A stretch of 64,000 nt of DNA from assembly GCF_013131805.1 (NCBI RefSeq), contig NZ_JABJRC010000006.1:472019-536018 (forward strand), written 5' to 3'. The DNA comes from Kribbella sandramycini. Lineage in GTDB: Bacteria > Actinomycetota > Actinomycetes > Propionibacteriales > Kribbellaceae. Shown here piece by piece: positions 50,333 through 59,554 of this stretch; within the stretch, counting starts at the first letter, position 1, and each line of letters opens with the position of its first letter. The notes under the pieces were generated by a model that saw nothing but the letters and a program-made list of their open reading frames with translations, was not told the DNA's origin and ran no database searches. The position numbers and the translations under genes are program-made.

Positions 50333-51226
50333 CTAGCCTAGCTCCTCCAGCATCGGCACCATGGTCAGCTTGTCCGGGTTGCGGATGAGGTAGAGCGACG
50401 TGATCAGGTCGCCAGAGGTCTCCAGGAAGGTGACGGTGTCCGGCTCGTTGTCGTAGTAGACGACGAATGCGGGCTCACCGTTCAGAGTCGCGATCCGGAG
50501 CTCGTAGCCCGGGTACTGCGCGATCACACCGAACAGCCAGCGGATGATCTTCTCCGCGCCGTAGATCGGCCGCAACGCAGCGGACTTCTTGCCGCCGCCG
50601 TCGCTGATCAGCACCGCATCCGGTGCCAGCAACGCGACCACGCGCTCGAAGTCGCCGGAGTCGGCAGCAGCCATGAACTGCTGGGTCAGCTCGGTGTGCC
50701 GGGCCTTGTCGACCTGATGGCGCGGCTGCCGCGCCTGTACGTGCGATCGGGCCCGGTGGGCCAGCTGACGGACCGCGGCCTCGGAGCGGCCCAGAGTGTC
50801 CGCGATCTCGGCGTACGGGAGGTCGAACACCTCCCGCAAGACGAACGTGGCGCGCTCCAGCGGTGACAGCGTCTCCAGGACGACGAGCATCGCCATGCTG
50901 ACCGAGTCCGCCAGCTCGACCACGGCCTCCGGGTCGCCGTGCGGTTCGGAGCACTTGACGATCGGCTCCGGCAGCCAGGGCCCGACGTACTGCTCGCGGC
51001 GCGTCTTCTGCTCCCGCAGCTTGTTCAGCGCGAGCCGGGTGGCGATCCGGATCAGATAGGCCCGGACGTCGCGCACCTCCTCGTGGTCCACCTTCGACCA
51101 CCGCAGCCAGGTCTCCTGGACGACGTCCTCCGCGTCGCTGCCGCTACCCACCACGCGGTACGCCGCGCCCAGCAGCACGACCCGGTGCTCGTCGAACTCC
51201 CGCGCCAGCTGCTCGTCGTCCCTCAT
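50333..51226 (-). CDS. SigJ/ECF41-type sigma factor with SnoaL-like domain
   Basis: A 297-residue extracytoplasmic-function sigma factor. Region 2 (LLGAAYRVVGSGSDAEDVVQ, TWLRW, RAYLIRIATRLALNKLRE) and region 4 (LSPLERATFVLREVFDLPYA, LGRSEAAVRQLAHRARSHV) are followed by a C-terminal SnoaL/NTF2-like domain (~180-297), the hallmark of ECF41 factors, where it modulates activity. Start at 51226 with GGGAGGA upstream. ECF41 partners are usually carboxymuconolactone decarboxylase or oxidoreductase genes; none lies next to it here. Confidence 0.92.
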   Translation of the reverse strand: MRDDEQLAREFDEHRVVLLGAAYRVVGSGSDAEDVVQETWLRWSKVDHEEVRDVRAYLIRIATRLALNKLREQKTRREQYVGPWLPEPIVKCSEPHGDPEAVVELADSVSMAMLVVLETLSPLERATFVLREVFDLPYAEIADTLGRSEAAVRQLAHRARSHVQARQPRHQVDKARHTELTQQFMAAADSGDFERVVALLAPDAVLISDGGGKKSAALRPIYGAEKIIRWLFGVIAQYPGYELRIATLNGEPAFVVYYDNEPDTVTFLETSGDLITSLYLIRNPDKLTMVPMLEELG

Positions 51227-51317
51227 CACATGTCCTCCCGGAGATCTCCCTACCCATTGGGACACGGCAGCCCCGGGGAATGTGACATGCCGCAACCTTG
51301 GATATTTTTCCATTACA

Positions 51318-51334
51318 TGGCATACTCATTCACA
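51318..51334 (+). promoter_or_regulatory. Candidate ARG box upstream of argC
   Basis: GGCATACTCATTCACA just before the argC start resembles the ArgR operator consensus (TGAATxxxxATTCA, with TGCAT-type half sites in actinobacteria). ArgR is encoded in the same operon. The AT-rich stretch from 51301 may be the promoter. Confidence 0.5.
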
Positions 51335-52365
51335 TGAGCGTGAAGGTTGCGGTGGCCGGAGCCAGTGGCTACGCGGGCGGTGAGCTGCTGCGACTGCTGA
51401 GCTCCCACCCGGGGGTCGAGATCGGCGCGCTGACCGCCGGCGGAAACGCCGGTACGGCGCTCGGCGCGCACCACCCGCACCTCGTGCCGCTGGCCGGGCG
51501 CATCCTGGTCGAGACCACGGCGGAGCAACTCGCCGGTCACGACGTGGTGTTCCTGGCGCTTCCGCACGGACAGTCCGCCGGACTCGCCGAGCAGCTCGGC
51601 GAGGACGTCACCGTGATCGACTGCGGCGCGGACTTCCGGCTGACCGAGGCCGAGGCGTGGGTGGAGTTCTACGGCGGCGAGCATGCCGGCTCGTGGCCGT
51701 ACGGCCTCCCTGAGCTGCCCGGACAGCGGGACAAGCTCCGCGGTTCGCACCGAGTCGCCGTACCGGGTTGCTACCCGACGGTCTCCAGCCTGGCTTTGCT
51801 GCCCGCCGTTCAGCACGGTCTTGTCGATGCGACTCAGCTGAACGTGGTCGCCGTCAGCGGCACGTCTGGTGCCGGTAAGGCTCCGAAGGCGCATCTGCTC
51901 GGCGCAGAGGTGATGGGGTCGGCCTCGGCGTACGGCGTCGGCGGAGTGCACCGCCACACGCCAGAAATCGAGCAGAACCTCACCCCGTACGCCGACGGCC
52001 CGGTGAGCGTTTCGTTCACCCCGGTGCTGGTGCCGATGTCGCGGGGCATTCTCGCGACCTGCAGCGCACCGGCTGCGGAGGGGGCCGATCTGGCAACGCT
52101 GCGGCAGGCCTACGAAGAGGCCTACGGCGACGAGCCGTTCGTGCACCTCCTCCCTGAGGGGCAGTGGCCGCAGACACAGGCCACTCTCGGCGCGAACACG
52201 GTCCAGTTGCAGGTAGCGCTCGACCAGCGGGTCGGCCGCGTGGTTGTCGTGGCTGCGATGGACAACCTCACCAAAGGCACTGCCGGCGCCGCCGTGCAGT
52301 GTATGAACCTGGCCCTCGGTCTCGACGAGACCTTGGCACTTCCCCTCGTAGGAGTAGCACCGTGA
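51334..52365 (+). CDS. argC: N-acetyl-gamma-glutamyl-phosphate reductase
   Basis: A 343-residue NADPH enzyme, third step of arginine synthesis. Rossmann motif VAVAGASGYAGGELLRLL at the N-terminus; the catalytic Cys lies in VAVPGCYPT; GVHRHTPEIEQ and SAGKAPKAHLL-like segments follow. The ATG at 51334 is preferred over an earlier in-frame one at 51298, because the conserved N-terminus begins there and the earlier one lies before the promoter. It opens the arg operon; the stop overlaps argJ by 4 bases (GTGA). Confidence 0.95.
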   Translation: MSVKVAVAGASGYAGGELLRLLSSHPGVEIGALTAGGNAGTALGAHHPHLVPLAGRILVETTAEQLAGHDVVFLALPHGQSAGLAEQLGEDVTVIDCGADFRLTEAEAWVEFYGGEHAGSWPYGLPELPGQRDKLRGSHRVAVPGCYPTVSSLALLPAVQHGLVDATQLNVVAVSGTSGAGKAPKAHLLGAEVMGSASAYGVGGVHRHTPEIEQNLTPYADGPVSVSFTPVLVPMSRGILATCSAPAAEGADLATLRQAYEEAYGDEPFVHLLPEGQWPQTQATLGANTVQLQVALDQRVGRVVVVAAMDNLTKGTAGAAVQCMNLALGLDETLALPLVGVAP

Positions 52366-53564
52366 CCCTTGCCGTCACTCCCGCCACCCAAGTCGATCGG
52401 AGCGCCGGAGTGACCGCGCCGGCCGGCTTCCGTGCGGCCGGGGTGATCGCCGGGATCAAACCCGCCGGCACGCCGGACCTCACCATTGTCGTCAACGACG
52501 GGCCGGAGCAGGTCGCTGCCGGTGTCTTCACCACCAACAAGGTGAAGGCGGCGCCGGTGCTCTGGTCGCAGCAGGTGCTCAGCGCGGGCAAGCTGAAGGC
52601 CGTGGTGCTGAACTCCGGCGGCGCGAACGCCTGCACCGGCCCCGAAGGCTTCCAGGACACGCACAAGACCGCAGAGAAGCTGGCTGAGGTGCTCGGCGCC
52701 GGAGCGGCCGAAATCGGCGTCTGCTCGACCGGTCTGATCGGTGAGCGGCTCCCCATGGACAAATTGCTCCCGGGCGTGGAGGCGGCGGTTGCTGCACTCG
52801 ACACCACCCCGGAGGCCGGGCTGGCTGCGGCCACTGCGGTCATGACCACCGACAACGTGCCGAAGCAGGCAGTGCTCAAGCACGCTGACGGCTGGAGCAT
52901 CGGCGGGTTCGCGAAGGGCGCCGGGATGTGCGCACCGAACATGGCGACGATGCTCAGCGTCATCACAACGGACGCCGTGCTGGATCAGCCGCACCTCGAC
53001 CACGCGCTGCGGAACGCGGTCGGTAAGACGTTCAACCGGCTGGATGTCGACGGCGGCACGTCGACCAACGACACCGTGCTGCTGCTCAGCTCAGGCGCAT
53101 CTGGCGTCACAGTCAGCCCGGAGGCATTCGAAGCCGCTTTGACCGCGCTGGCCGGTGACCTGGTCAAGCAGCTGCAGGCGGATGCCGAGGGCGTCACCAA
53201 GCACGTCAGCATCACCGTCAAGAACGCAGCGACCGAAGCCGAGGCTGTGGCCGCCGCGAAGGTCGTCGCCGAGGACAACCTCTGCAAGACGGCGTTCTTC
53301 GCCTCCGACCCGAACTGGGGCCGCATCGCGATGGCAGTCGGCAACGCGCCGACCGCCTTCGATCCGGCGCTGCTGGACATCACTCTGAACGGCGCTGCGA
53401 TCTGTGTGGCCGGTGGAAAGGGCGTCGACCGCTCCGAGGCCGACCTGAGCGGCCCGGAGATCGATGTGGTGATCGACCTGCACGCCGGTCCGGCGTCCGC
53501 CACCGTGCTCACCACCGACCTGTCGCACGCGTACGTCGAAGAGAACTCGGCCTACTCGTCGTGA
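52362..53564 (+). CDS. argJ: Bifunctional ornithine acetyltransferase / N-acetylglutamate synthase
   Basis: A 400-residue self-cleaving enzyme that recycles the acetyl group from N-acetylornithine to glutamate. The autoprocessing Thr is in MCAPNMATMLSVITTDA (KGAGM just before). TNKVKAAPV and LDVDGGTSTNDTVLLL are conserved, as is the C-terminal AYVEENSAYSS. GTG start with GGAG 8 bases upstream. Its presence means the cyclic acetyl pathway is used. It overlaps argB by 4 bases (GTGA). Confidence 0.95.
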   Translation: MTLAVTPATQVDRSAGVTAPAGFRAAGVIAGIKPAGTPDLTIVVNDGPEQVAAGVFTTNKVKAAPVLWSQQVLSAGKLKAVVLNSGGANACTGPEGFQDTHKTAEKLAEVLGAGAAEIGVCSTGLIGERLPMDKLLPGVEAAVAALDTTPEAGLAAATAVMTTDNVPKQAVLKHADGWSIGGFAKGAGMCAPNMATMLSVITTDAVLDQPHLDHALRNAVGKTFNRLDVDGGTSTNDTVLLLSSGASGVTVSPEAFEAALTALAGDLVKQLQADAEGVTKHVSITVKNAATEAEAVAAAKVVAEDNLCKTAFFASDPNWGRIAMAVGNAPTAFDPALLDITLNGAAICVAGGKGVDRSEADLSGPEIDVVIDLHAGPASATVLTTDLSHAYVEENSAYSS

Positions 53565-54439
53565 GCATCCTTCCCGAGGCACTCGAGAAGGCAGCGGCCC
53601 TCACCGAGGCGCTGCCGTGGCTGAAGCAGTTCCACGGCAAGACGGTCGTGGTGAAGTACGGCGGCAACGCCATGGTCGACGACAAGCTCAAACGCGCTTT
53701 CGCCGAGGACATCGTCTTTCTGCGGTACGCCGGCGTCCGCGTCGTCGTCGTCCACGGCGGCGGCCCGCAGATCAGTGACATGCTCGGCCGGCTCGGCATC
53801 GACAGCGAGTTCCGCGGCGGACTGCGGGTCACCACACCTGAGGCGATGGACGTCGTCGGCATGGTCCTTGTCGGCAAGGTCGGCCGGGAGCTCGTCGGAC
53901 TGCTGAACGCGCACGGCCCGTTCGCAGTGGGCATGTCCGGTGAGGACGCCGGGCTGTTCACCGCAGAACGGCGGACGGCGCTCGTGGACGGCGAAGCGGT
54001 CGACATCGGGCTTGTCGGCGATGTGGTCGACGTCCGGCCGGAGGCGGTGATCGATCTGATCGACGCCGGCCGCATCCCGGTGGTGTCGACGATCGCTCCG
54101 GACGAGGACGGCCTGGCGCACAACGTGAACGCCGACACGGCCGCTGCGGCGCTGGCGTCCGCGCTGGGCGCCGAGAAGCTGGTCGTGCTGACCGATGTGG
54201 CCGGCCTCTACCGCAACTGGCCGGACAGCGAAGAGATCATCACCCAGATCGACGCTACCGAGCTGGCGGCGCTGCTGCCGTCGCTCGCAGCCGGGATGGT
54301 CCCGAAGATGGAGGCCTGCCTGCGGGCAGTCGAGTCCGGCGTTTCCCGGGCCACAGTCATCGACGGTCGCGTGCCGCACTCACTTCTGCTCGAGATCTTC
54401 ACCGACGCCGGAATTGGAACTCAGGTGATCCCCTCATGA
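53561..54439 (+). CDS. argB: Acetylglutamate kinase
   Basis: A 292-residue amino-acid kinase; phosphorylates N-acetylglutamate. KTVVVKYGGNAM (catalytic Lys), VVVHGGGPQIS, GEDAGLFTA, NVNADTAAAALASALGAEKL and ATVIDGRVPHSLLLEIFTD are all family motifs. The N-terminal helix (ALEKAAALTEALPWLKQFHG) is that of the arginine-inhibited hexameric form, so feedback inhibition is likely. It overlaps argD by ATGA. Confidence 0.96.
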   Translation: MSILPEALEKAAALTEALPWLKQFHGKTVVVKYGGNAMVDDKLKRAFAEDIVFLRYAGVRVVVVHGGGPQISDMLGRLGIDSEFRGGLRVTTPEAMDVVGMVLVGKVGRELVGLLNAHGPFAVGMSGEDAGLFTAERRTALVDGEAVDIGLVGDVVDVRPEAVIDLIDAGRIPVVSTIAPDEDGLAHNVNADTAAAALASALGAEKLVVLTDVAGLYRNWPDSEEIITQIDATELAALLPSLAAGMVPKMEACLRAVESGVSRATVIDGRVPHSLLLEIFTDAGIGTQVIPS

Positions 54440-55638
54440 CCGAGCTGCTCACTGTCGACGGCACCCAGGCCGCACTGACCGAGCGGTACACCGGTGCGCT
54501 GATGAACACGTTCGGGGCGCCCAAGCGCGTTCTGGTCCGTGGCGAGGGCGCGTACCTGTGGGACGCCGACGGCAACAAGTACCTCGACCTCCTCGGCGGC
54601 CTGGCGGTGAACTGCCTCGGCCACGCGCATCCGTTCGTGGTGTCCGCAGTGACCTCGCAGCTGGCCACTCTCGGCCACGTGTCGAATTTCTTCGGTTCCG
54701 CGCCGCAGATCGCGTTGGCGGAGAAGCTGCTCGGTCTCTTCGAAGCTCCGGGCAAGGTGTTCTTCACGAACTCCGGCACCGAGGCGAACGAGGCGGCGTT
54801 CAAGATCACCCGGCGGACCGGCCGGACCAAGATCGTCTCCACCGTCGGCGCCTTCCACGGCCGAACGATGGGCGCGCTCGCAGTCACCTGGAAGCCGGCG
54901 TACCGGGAGGCCTTCGCTCCGTTGCCTGGCGACGTGGCCTTCGTGCCGTATGGCGATGCGGACGCGCTGGCGGCCGCAGTCGACGACGAAACGGCCGCAG
55001 TGATCCTGGAGCCAATCCAGGGCGAGAACGGCGTCGTCGTACCGCCGGCCGGCTATCTGCAGGCCGCGCGACGGATCACCTCCGAGCACGGCGCACTGCT
55101 GTGGCTGGATGAGATCCAGACCGGTGTCGGACGGACCGGGAGCTGGTTCGCTTACCAGTCCGAAGGCATCACCCCGGACCTCGTCACGCTCGCCAAGGGG
55201 CTCGGCGCCGGCATTCCGATCGGCGCCTGCGTCGGTCTGGGCGCTGCGGCCGACCTGCTGCAGCCGGGCAACCACGGCACGACGTTCGGCGGTAACCCGG
55301 TCGCTGCGATCGCCGGGCTGGCGGTGCTGACCGTCATCGAGCGGGACGGCCTGCTCGCCCAGGTCAATGCGGTCGGCAACCACCTGGCGTCGTCGCTGAT
55401 CGCCCTGGACCATCCGCTGATCGCCGGCGTCCGCGGCCGCGGTCTGCTGCTCGCCATCGAGCTCACCCAGCCCGTCTCGGACCAGGTTGCCGCACTGGCG
55501 CTGGACGCCGGGTTCGTGATCAACAACCCGATTCCGGATGCGCTGCGGCTGGCGCCGCCGTACATCCTCAGCAAGGCTGATGCCGACAGCTTCGTCTCGG
55601 CTCTGCCGGGGCTGCTCGACCAGGTGGAGGTGCCATGA
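54436..55638 (+). CDS. argD: Acetylornithine aminotransferase
   Basis: A 400-residue class III PLP aminotransferase that converts N-acetylglutamate semialdehyde to N-acetylornithine. FFTNSGTEANEAAFKITR, TVGAFHGRTMGALAVT, ILEPIQGENGVV, LDEIQTGVGRTG and TLAKGLGAGIPIG (PLP Lys) are present. It sits between argB and argF with ATGA overlaps on both sides. Confidence 0.95.
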   Translation: MTELLTVDGTQAALTERYTGALMNTFGAPKRVLVRGEGAYLWDADGNKYLDLLGGLAVNCLGHAHPFVVSAVTSQLATLGHVSNFFGSAPQIALAEKLLGLFEAPGKVFFTNSGTEANEAAFKITRRTGRTKIVSTVGAFHGRTMGALAVTWKPAYREAFAPLPGDVAFVPYGDADALAAAVDDETAAVILEPIQGENGVVVPPAGYLQAARRITSEHGALLWLDEIQTGVGRTGSWFAYQSEGITPDLVTLAKGLGAGIPIGACVGLGAAADLLQPGNHGTTFGGNPVAAIAGLAVLTVIERDGLLAQVNAVGNHLASSLIALDHPLIAGVRGRGLLLAIELTQPVSDQVAALALDAGFVINNPIPDALRLAPPYILSKADADSFVSALPGLLDQVEVP

Positions 55639-56570
55639 CGGTCAGACACTTCTTGAAGGACGACGACCTGAGCCCGGTCGAGCAGGACGAGGTCCTGACA
55701 CTGGCCCAGCAGCTGACTGGCGACCGGTACGGTCATCAGCCCTTGGCCGGTCCGAAGTCGGTCGCCGTCATCTTCGACAAGGCCTCCACCCGGACACGCA
55801 TCTCGTTCGCCGTCGGCATCGCCGAGCTCGGCGGCGCATCGCTGATCATCGACGCGCAGAGCTCGCAGATGGGCCGTGGCGAGCCGATCGCCGACACCGC
55901 GCGAGTGCTCGACCGGCAGGTCGCAGCGATCGTCTGGCGGACCGCTGGGCAGACGCGGATCGACGAAATGGCCGCAGCGTCCCGAGTGCCGGTTGTGAAC
56001 GCGCTGACCGATGAGTACCACCCCTGCCAGATCCTGGCCGACCTGCTGACCGTTCGGCAGCACAAAGGGCAGACCGCGGGCCTGAAGCTGGTGTACTTCG
56101 GGGACGGCGCCAACAACATGGCCCACTCGTACCTGCTCGGTGGGGCAACCGCTGGCATGCATGTGGTCGTCGCCTCACCCGCAGCGTTCCAGCCCGACCC
56201 CGCCATCCTCGCCCGGGCCGTTGAGATCGCAGCTGAGACAGGTGGCTCGGCAGCGTGGACCGACGACCCGTACGGCGCCATAGACGGTGCCGATGTAGTT
56301 GCGACGGACACTTGGGTGTCCATGGGCCAGGAGGGTGAGGCGGCACTGCGGGAAGCGCCGTTCGTGCCCTACGCGGTGACCGAGCAGCTGGTGGCCAAAG
56401 CCAAGGACGACGCCATCGTGCTGCACTGCCTCCCGGCGTACCGTGGCAAGGAAATCGAGGCCGCGGTCCTCGACGGGCCACAATCAGTGGTCTGGGACGA
56501 GGCGGAGAACCGGCTGCACGCGCAGAAGGCGCTGCTGTCGTGGCTGCTGGCAAGGAGCTTTTCGGCATGA
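55635..56570 (+). CDS. argF: Ornithine carbamoyltransferase
   Basis: A 311-residue transcarbamylase forming citrulline from ornithine and carbamoyl phosphate. The carbamoyl-phosphate motif KASTRTRISF, ALTDEYHPCQILADLLT, YFGDGANNMAHS and the ornithine/Cys loop LHCLPAYRGKEI are clear. It ends overlapping argR by ATGA. Confidence 0.96.
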   Translation: MTVRHFLKDDDLSPVEQDEVLTLAQQLTGDRYGHQPLAGPKSVAVIFDKASTRTRISFAVGIAELGGASLIIDAQSSQMGRGEPIADTARVLDRQVAAIVWRTAGQTRIDEMAAASRVPVVNALTDEYHPCQILADLLTVRQHKGQTAGLKLVYFGDGANNMAHSYLLGGATAGMHVVVASPAAFQPDPAILARAVEIAAETGGSAAWTDDPYGAIDGADVVATDTWVSMGQEGEAALREAPFVPYAVTEQLVAKAKDDAIVLHCLPAYRGKEIEAAVLDGPQSVVWDEAENRLHAQKALLSWLLARSFSA

Positions 56571-57076
56571 GCATCGCCGTACCGACGACCAAGACCGCGC
56601 GGCAGCAGCGCATCATCGACCTGCTCGGGCGGCAGCCAGTGCGATCCCAGACCGAGCTGGCCGAGCTGCTGTCCTCCTCCGGCCTGGTTGTCGGGCAGGC
56701 GACGCTCTCACGCGACCTGGTCGAGATCGGCGCGGTGAAGGTCCGCGACTCGTCCGGCCAGCTCGTGTACGCCGTACCGGGTGAGGGCGGCGACCGCACC
56801 CCACGCGCAGGTGAGGCGGCCGCCTTCGAGGCCCGCCTGGAGCGAGTGGCGTCCGAACTGCTGGTGTCAGCAGAAGGCAGCGCCAACCTGGTCATCCTGC
56901 GTACCCCGCCAGGCGCAGCCCAATACCTCGCCTCCGCAATCGACCACGTCGGCCTCGACGACGTCCTCGGCACCATCGCCGGCGACGACACCGTCATGAT
57001 CGTCGCCCGCAACCCCACCGGCGGCGAAGCCCTGGCCGCCCGCCTCCTCTCCCTAGCCGCCCGCGACCCCAGGTAA
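56567..57076 (+). CDS. argR: Arginine repressor ArgR
   Basis: A 169-residue hexameric regulator. N-terminal winged helix (RQQRIIDLLGRQPVRSQTEL, VGQATLSRDLVEIGAVKV) and a C-terminal arginine-binding oligomerisation domain (LVILRTPPGAAQYLASAID, LGTIAGDDTVMIVAR). With arginine bound it would repress the operon through the site upstream of argC. Ribosome-binding site AAGGAGC lies at 56552-56558. Confidence 0.95.
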   Translation: MSIAVPTTKTARQQRIIDLLGRQPVRSQTELAELLSSSGLVVGQATLSRDLVEIGAVKVRDSSGQLVYAVPGEGGDRTPRAGEAAAFEARLERVASELLVSAEGSANLVILRTPPGAAQYLASAIDHVGLDDVLGTIAGDDTVMIVARNPTGGEALAARLLSLAARDPR

Positions 57077-57139
57077 CGAACGCCCGGCCTGCTCGCGCCA
57101 AGTACCTAGCGACGACAGTCCGGCGAAGGGGGACACGGG

Positions 57140-58150
57140 ATGGACGACTGGTTCGCGACACAGGTAGAACGGCACGGACCGGACATCCACGCCTATCTGA
57201 GCCGGCGGACGGCCGACGGGGTCGCCGACGACCTGCTGGGTGAGGTGTGGGTGGCGGCGTACGGCGGCCACTCGGGATTCGATCCAGATCTCGGAACGCC
57301 GCGGGCTTGGCTGTTCGGCGTCGCAGCGCTCGCACCGCAGCTGCGCGCCGCTCTGCGGGAGCTACCGGCGGTTGAGCGCGAGCTGTTGCTACTGGTCGCG
57401 TGGGAGCAGCTGAGCCCAACTGAAGCGGCTGAGGTGCTCGGCATCCCCGCAGGCACTGCCCGCTCCCGCCTGCACCGGGCCAGACAACGCATGGACGAAC
57501 GCCTCGGGGGTTCGGCCGAAGCGCTCGCGACTGCCGCGCACCGCGTCGCGGCTGTTGCCGACCGGCGCCGTACCGGCCACCGGCGCGTTCTGGTGCCCGC
57601 CGCGGCCGCCACGGCTACAGCCACCGCCGTCGTCGCAGTGGTTGCGCTCCAACAGGCTGGCGGCCCGGCGGCTCGCCCCGTGGCACCGGTCAGCAGCCCC
57701 GCACCGTCGCCTGGCAAAGCCATCAGCGACCCGGGCGTGGCCTTCTCGTGCGCTGTCGACTATTCGATGGCGGAGCTGGCCCGTCGCGACTTCGGCATCG
57801 ACGGCACAGTGGTGTCGGCCGTCCGCGTTCCCCGGACGGTGGGCGCGTGGGCGGTCACCTTTGAGGTCAACGAGTGGTTCCGTCCGGCGACCCGTGGCGA
57901 CCGGCTCACCGTGCAGATGTGGATCGGACCGGGCCGTGGGCGGTACTCGAGCGTTTACGAGACCGGCTACGAGATCGGCGACCGGCTGCTGATCGCGGGC
58001 TCCCTGGTGGACTCGCGAACCGGCAAGCCGTTGAAGTACCCGTCCGGCGGCGCCTGTGGCTTCGGCCGGACGTACGACGAGGGGACCGCCGCTACCTGGC
58101 GGACGGTTCTCAGCAAGTTACTGAGAGGATGGCGGAGTGACCGAAGGTGA
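57140..58150 (+). CDS. Membrane-anchored ECF-like sigma factor fused to an extracytoplasmic domain
   Basis: 336 residues with an unusual build. Residues 1-66 resemble a short sigma region 2 (VADDLLGEVWVAAYGG, PRAWLFGVAALAP). Residues 68-118 are a clear region 4 (RELPAVERELLLLVAWEQLS, GIPAGTARSRLHRARQRMDE). One transmembrane helix lies at ~149-171, then a Pro/Ser-rich spacer and a ~140-residue exported domain with two Cys (FSCAVDYS; GGACGFGR) that looks like a TIMP/OB-type beta barrel. Sigma, membrane and sensor parts are thus in one chain. It lies between argR and argH, where argG is usually found, and overlaps argH by 14 bases. Confidence 0.75.
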   Translation: MDDWFATQVERHGPDIHAYLSRRTADGVADDLLGEVWVAAYGGHSGFDPDLGTPRAWLFGVAALAPQLRAALRELPAVERELLLLVAWEQLSPTEAAEVLGIPAGTARSRLHRARQRMDERLGGSAEALATAAHRVAAVADRRRTGHRRVLVPAAAATATATAVVAVVALQQAGGPAARPVAPVSSPAPSPGKAISDPGVAFSCAVDYSMAELARRDFGIDGTVVSAVRVPRTVGAWAVTFEVNEWFRPATRGDRLTVQMWIGPGRGRYSSVYETGYEIGDRLLIAGSLVDSRTGKPLKYPSGGACGFGRTYDEGTAATWRTVLSKLLRGWRSDRR

Positions 58151-59552
58151 GAGTGCGGCCCTGTGGGGTGGACGGTTCGCTGGCGGACCGGCGGATGCCC
58201 TGGCGGCGTTGAGCAAGTCGACGCAGTTCGACTGGCGACTGGCGCCGTACGACATTGCGGGGTCGAAGGCCCACGCCAAGGTGCTGCACCGAGCGGGCCT
58301 GCTGACCGACGCGGACCTGGAGGCGATGCTGGCCGGGCTGGACGCTCTGCTGGCGGATGTCCTGGCTGGTCGGTTCCTGCCGGCTGAGGACGACGAGGAC
58401 GTGCACACCGCGCTGGAGCGGGGTCTACTGGAGCGCCTCGGTGCCGAGCTGGGCGGTCGGCTGCGTGCCGGGCGCTCCCGGAACGACCAGGTCGCCACGC
58501 TGTTCAAGAGCTACCTGCGTGAGCACGGCCGTGTCATCGGCCGGCTGGTGCTGGAGCAGATCCGCGTCCTGGCGGACCAGGCCGAGAAGCACCTCGGCGT
58601 TGCTATGCCCGGCCGGACCCATCTTCAGCACGCCCAGCCGGTTCTGCTCGCGCATCACCTGCTGGCACATGCCTGGCCGTTGTTGCGGGACCTGGAGCGG
58701 CTGTCCGACTGGGACGCACGGGTCGCGGCTGACTCGCCGTACGGCTCTGGAGCGCTGGCAGGTAGCTCCCTGGGGCTGGACCCGCAGTACGTCGCCACTG
58801 AGCTCGGCTTCACCAACTCCTCGGCGAACTCGATCGACGGCACCGCCGCGCGGGACTTCGTGGCGGAGTTCGCGTTCGTCACCGCGCAGATCGGTGTCGA
58901 CCTGTCCCGGCAGGCCGAGGAGGTGATCATCTGGGCGACCAAGGAGTTCGGCTTCGTCGAGCTGGACGACGCGTTCTCGACCGGCTCGAGCATCATGCCG
59001 CAGAAGAAGAACCCGGATATCGCCGAGCTGGCCCGCGGCAAGGCCGGCCGGCTGATCGGCAACCTCAGCGGTCTGCTCGCGACGCTGAAGGCGCAGCCGC
59101 TCGCCTACAACCGCGACCTGCAGGAGGACAAGGAGCCGGTCTTCGACTCCATCGACACGCTCGAGGTGCTGCTGCCCGCGTTCACCGGGATGGTCCGGAC
59201 GCTGCGCTTCAACACCGAGCGTCTGGAGGAGCTGGCGCCGCAGGGCTTCTCGCTCGCGACAGACATCGCGGAGTGGCTCGTCCGGCAGCAGGTGCCGTTC
59301 CGCGTCGCGCATGAGCTGGCCGGCGCATGCGTCCAGGAGTGTGAGAAGCGCGGCATCGAGCTGTGGGACCTCACCGACGCAGACCTGGCCGCCATCTCGC
59401 CGCATCTGACGCCGGAGGTCCGTTCGGTCCTGACCGTCGAGGGCTCGCTGGCCTCCCGCAACACCCGCGGCGGTACGGCGATCGACCGCGTCACCGAGCA
59501 GTTGGCCGAGCTGCACGCCCGTACCGCCGTCCACACGCAGCGCCTCGGCTGA
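58137..59552 (+). CDS. argH: Argininosuccinate lyase
   Basis: A 471-residue enzyme of the fumarase/aspartase superfamily; releases arginine and fumarate. LWGGRFAGGPADALAALSKS at the N-terminus, GRSRNDQVATLFKSYLRE, MPGRTHLQHAQPVLLAHHL and the signature GSSIMPQKKNPDIAELARGK are present. The GTG start at 58137 lies within the end of the sigma-fusion gene, so the two are translationally linked. The partner argG is not in the window. Confidence 0.96.
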   Translation: MTEGESAALWGGRFAGGPADALAALSKSTQFDWRLAPYDIAGSKAHAKVLHRAGLLTDADLEAMLAGLDALLADVLAGRFLPAEDDEDVHTALERGLLERLGAELGGRLRAGRSRNDQVATLFKSYLREHGRVIGRLVLEQIRVLADQAEKHLGVAMPGRTHLQHAQPVLLAHHLLAHAWPLLRDLERLSDWDARVAADSPYGSGALAGSSLGLDPQYVATELGFTNSSANSIDGTAARDFVAEFAFVTAQIGVDLSRQAEEVIIWATKEFGFVELDDAFSTGSSIMPQKKNPDIAELARGKAGRLIGNLSGLLATLKAQPLAYNRDLQEDKEPVFDSIDTLEVLLPAFTGMVRTLRFNTERLEELAPQGFSLATDIAEWLVRQQVPFRVAHELAGACVQECEKRGIELWDLTDADLAAISPHLTPEVRSVLTVEGSLASRNTRGGTAIDRVTEQLAELHARTAVHTQRLG

Positions 59553-59554
59553 CC

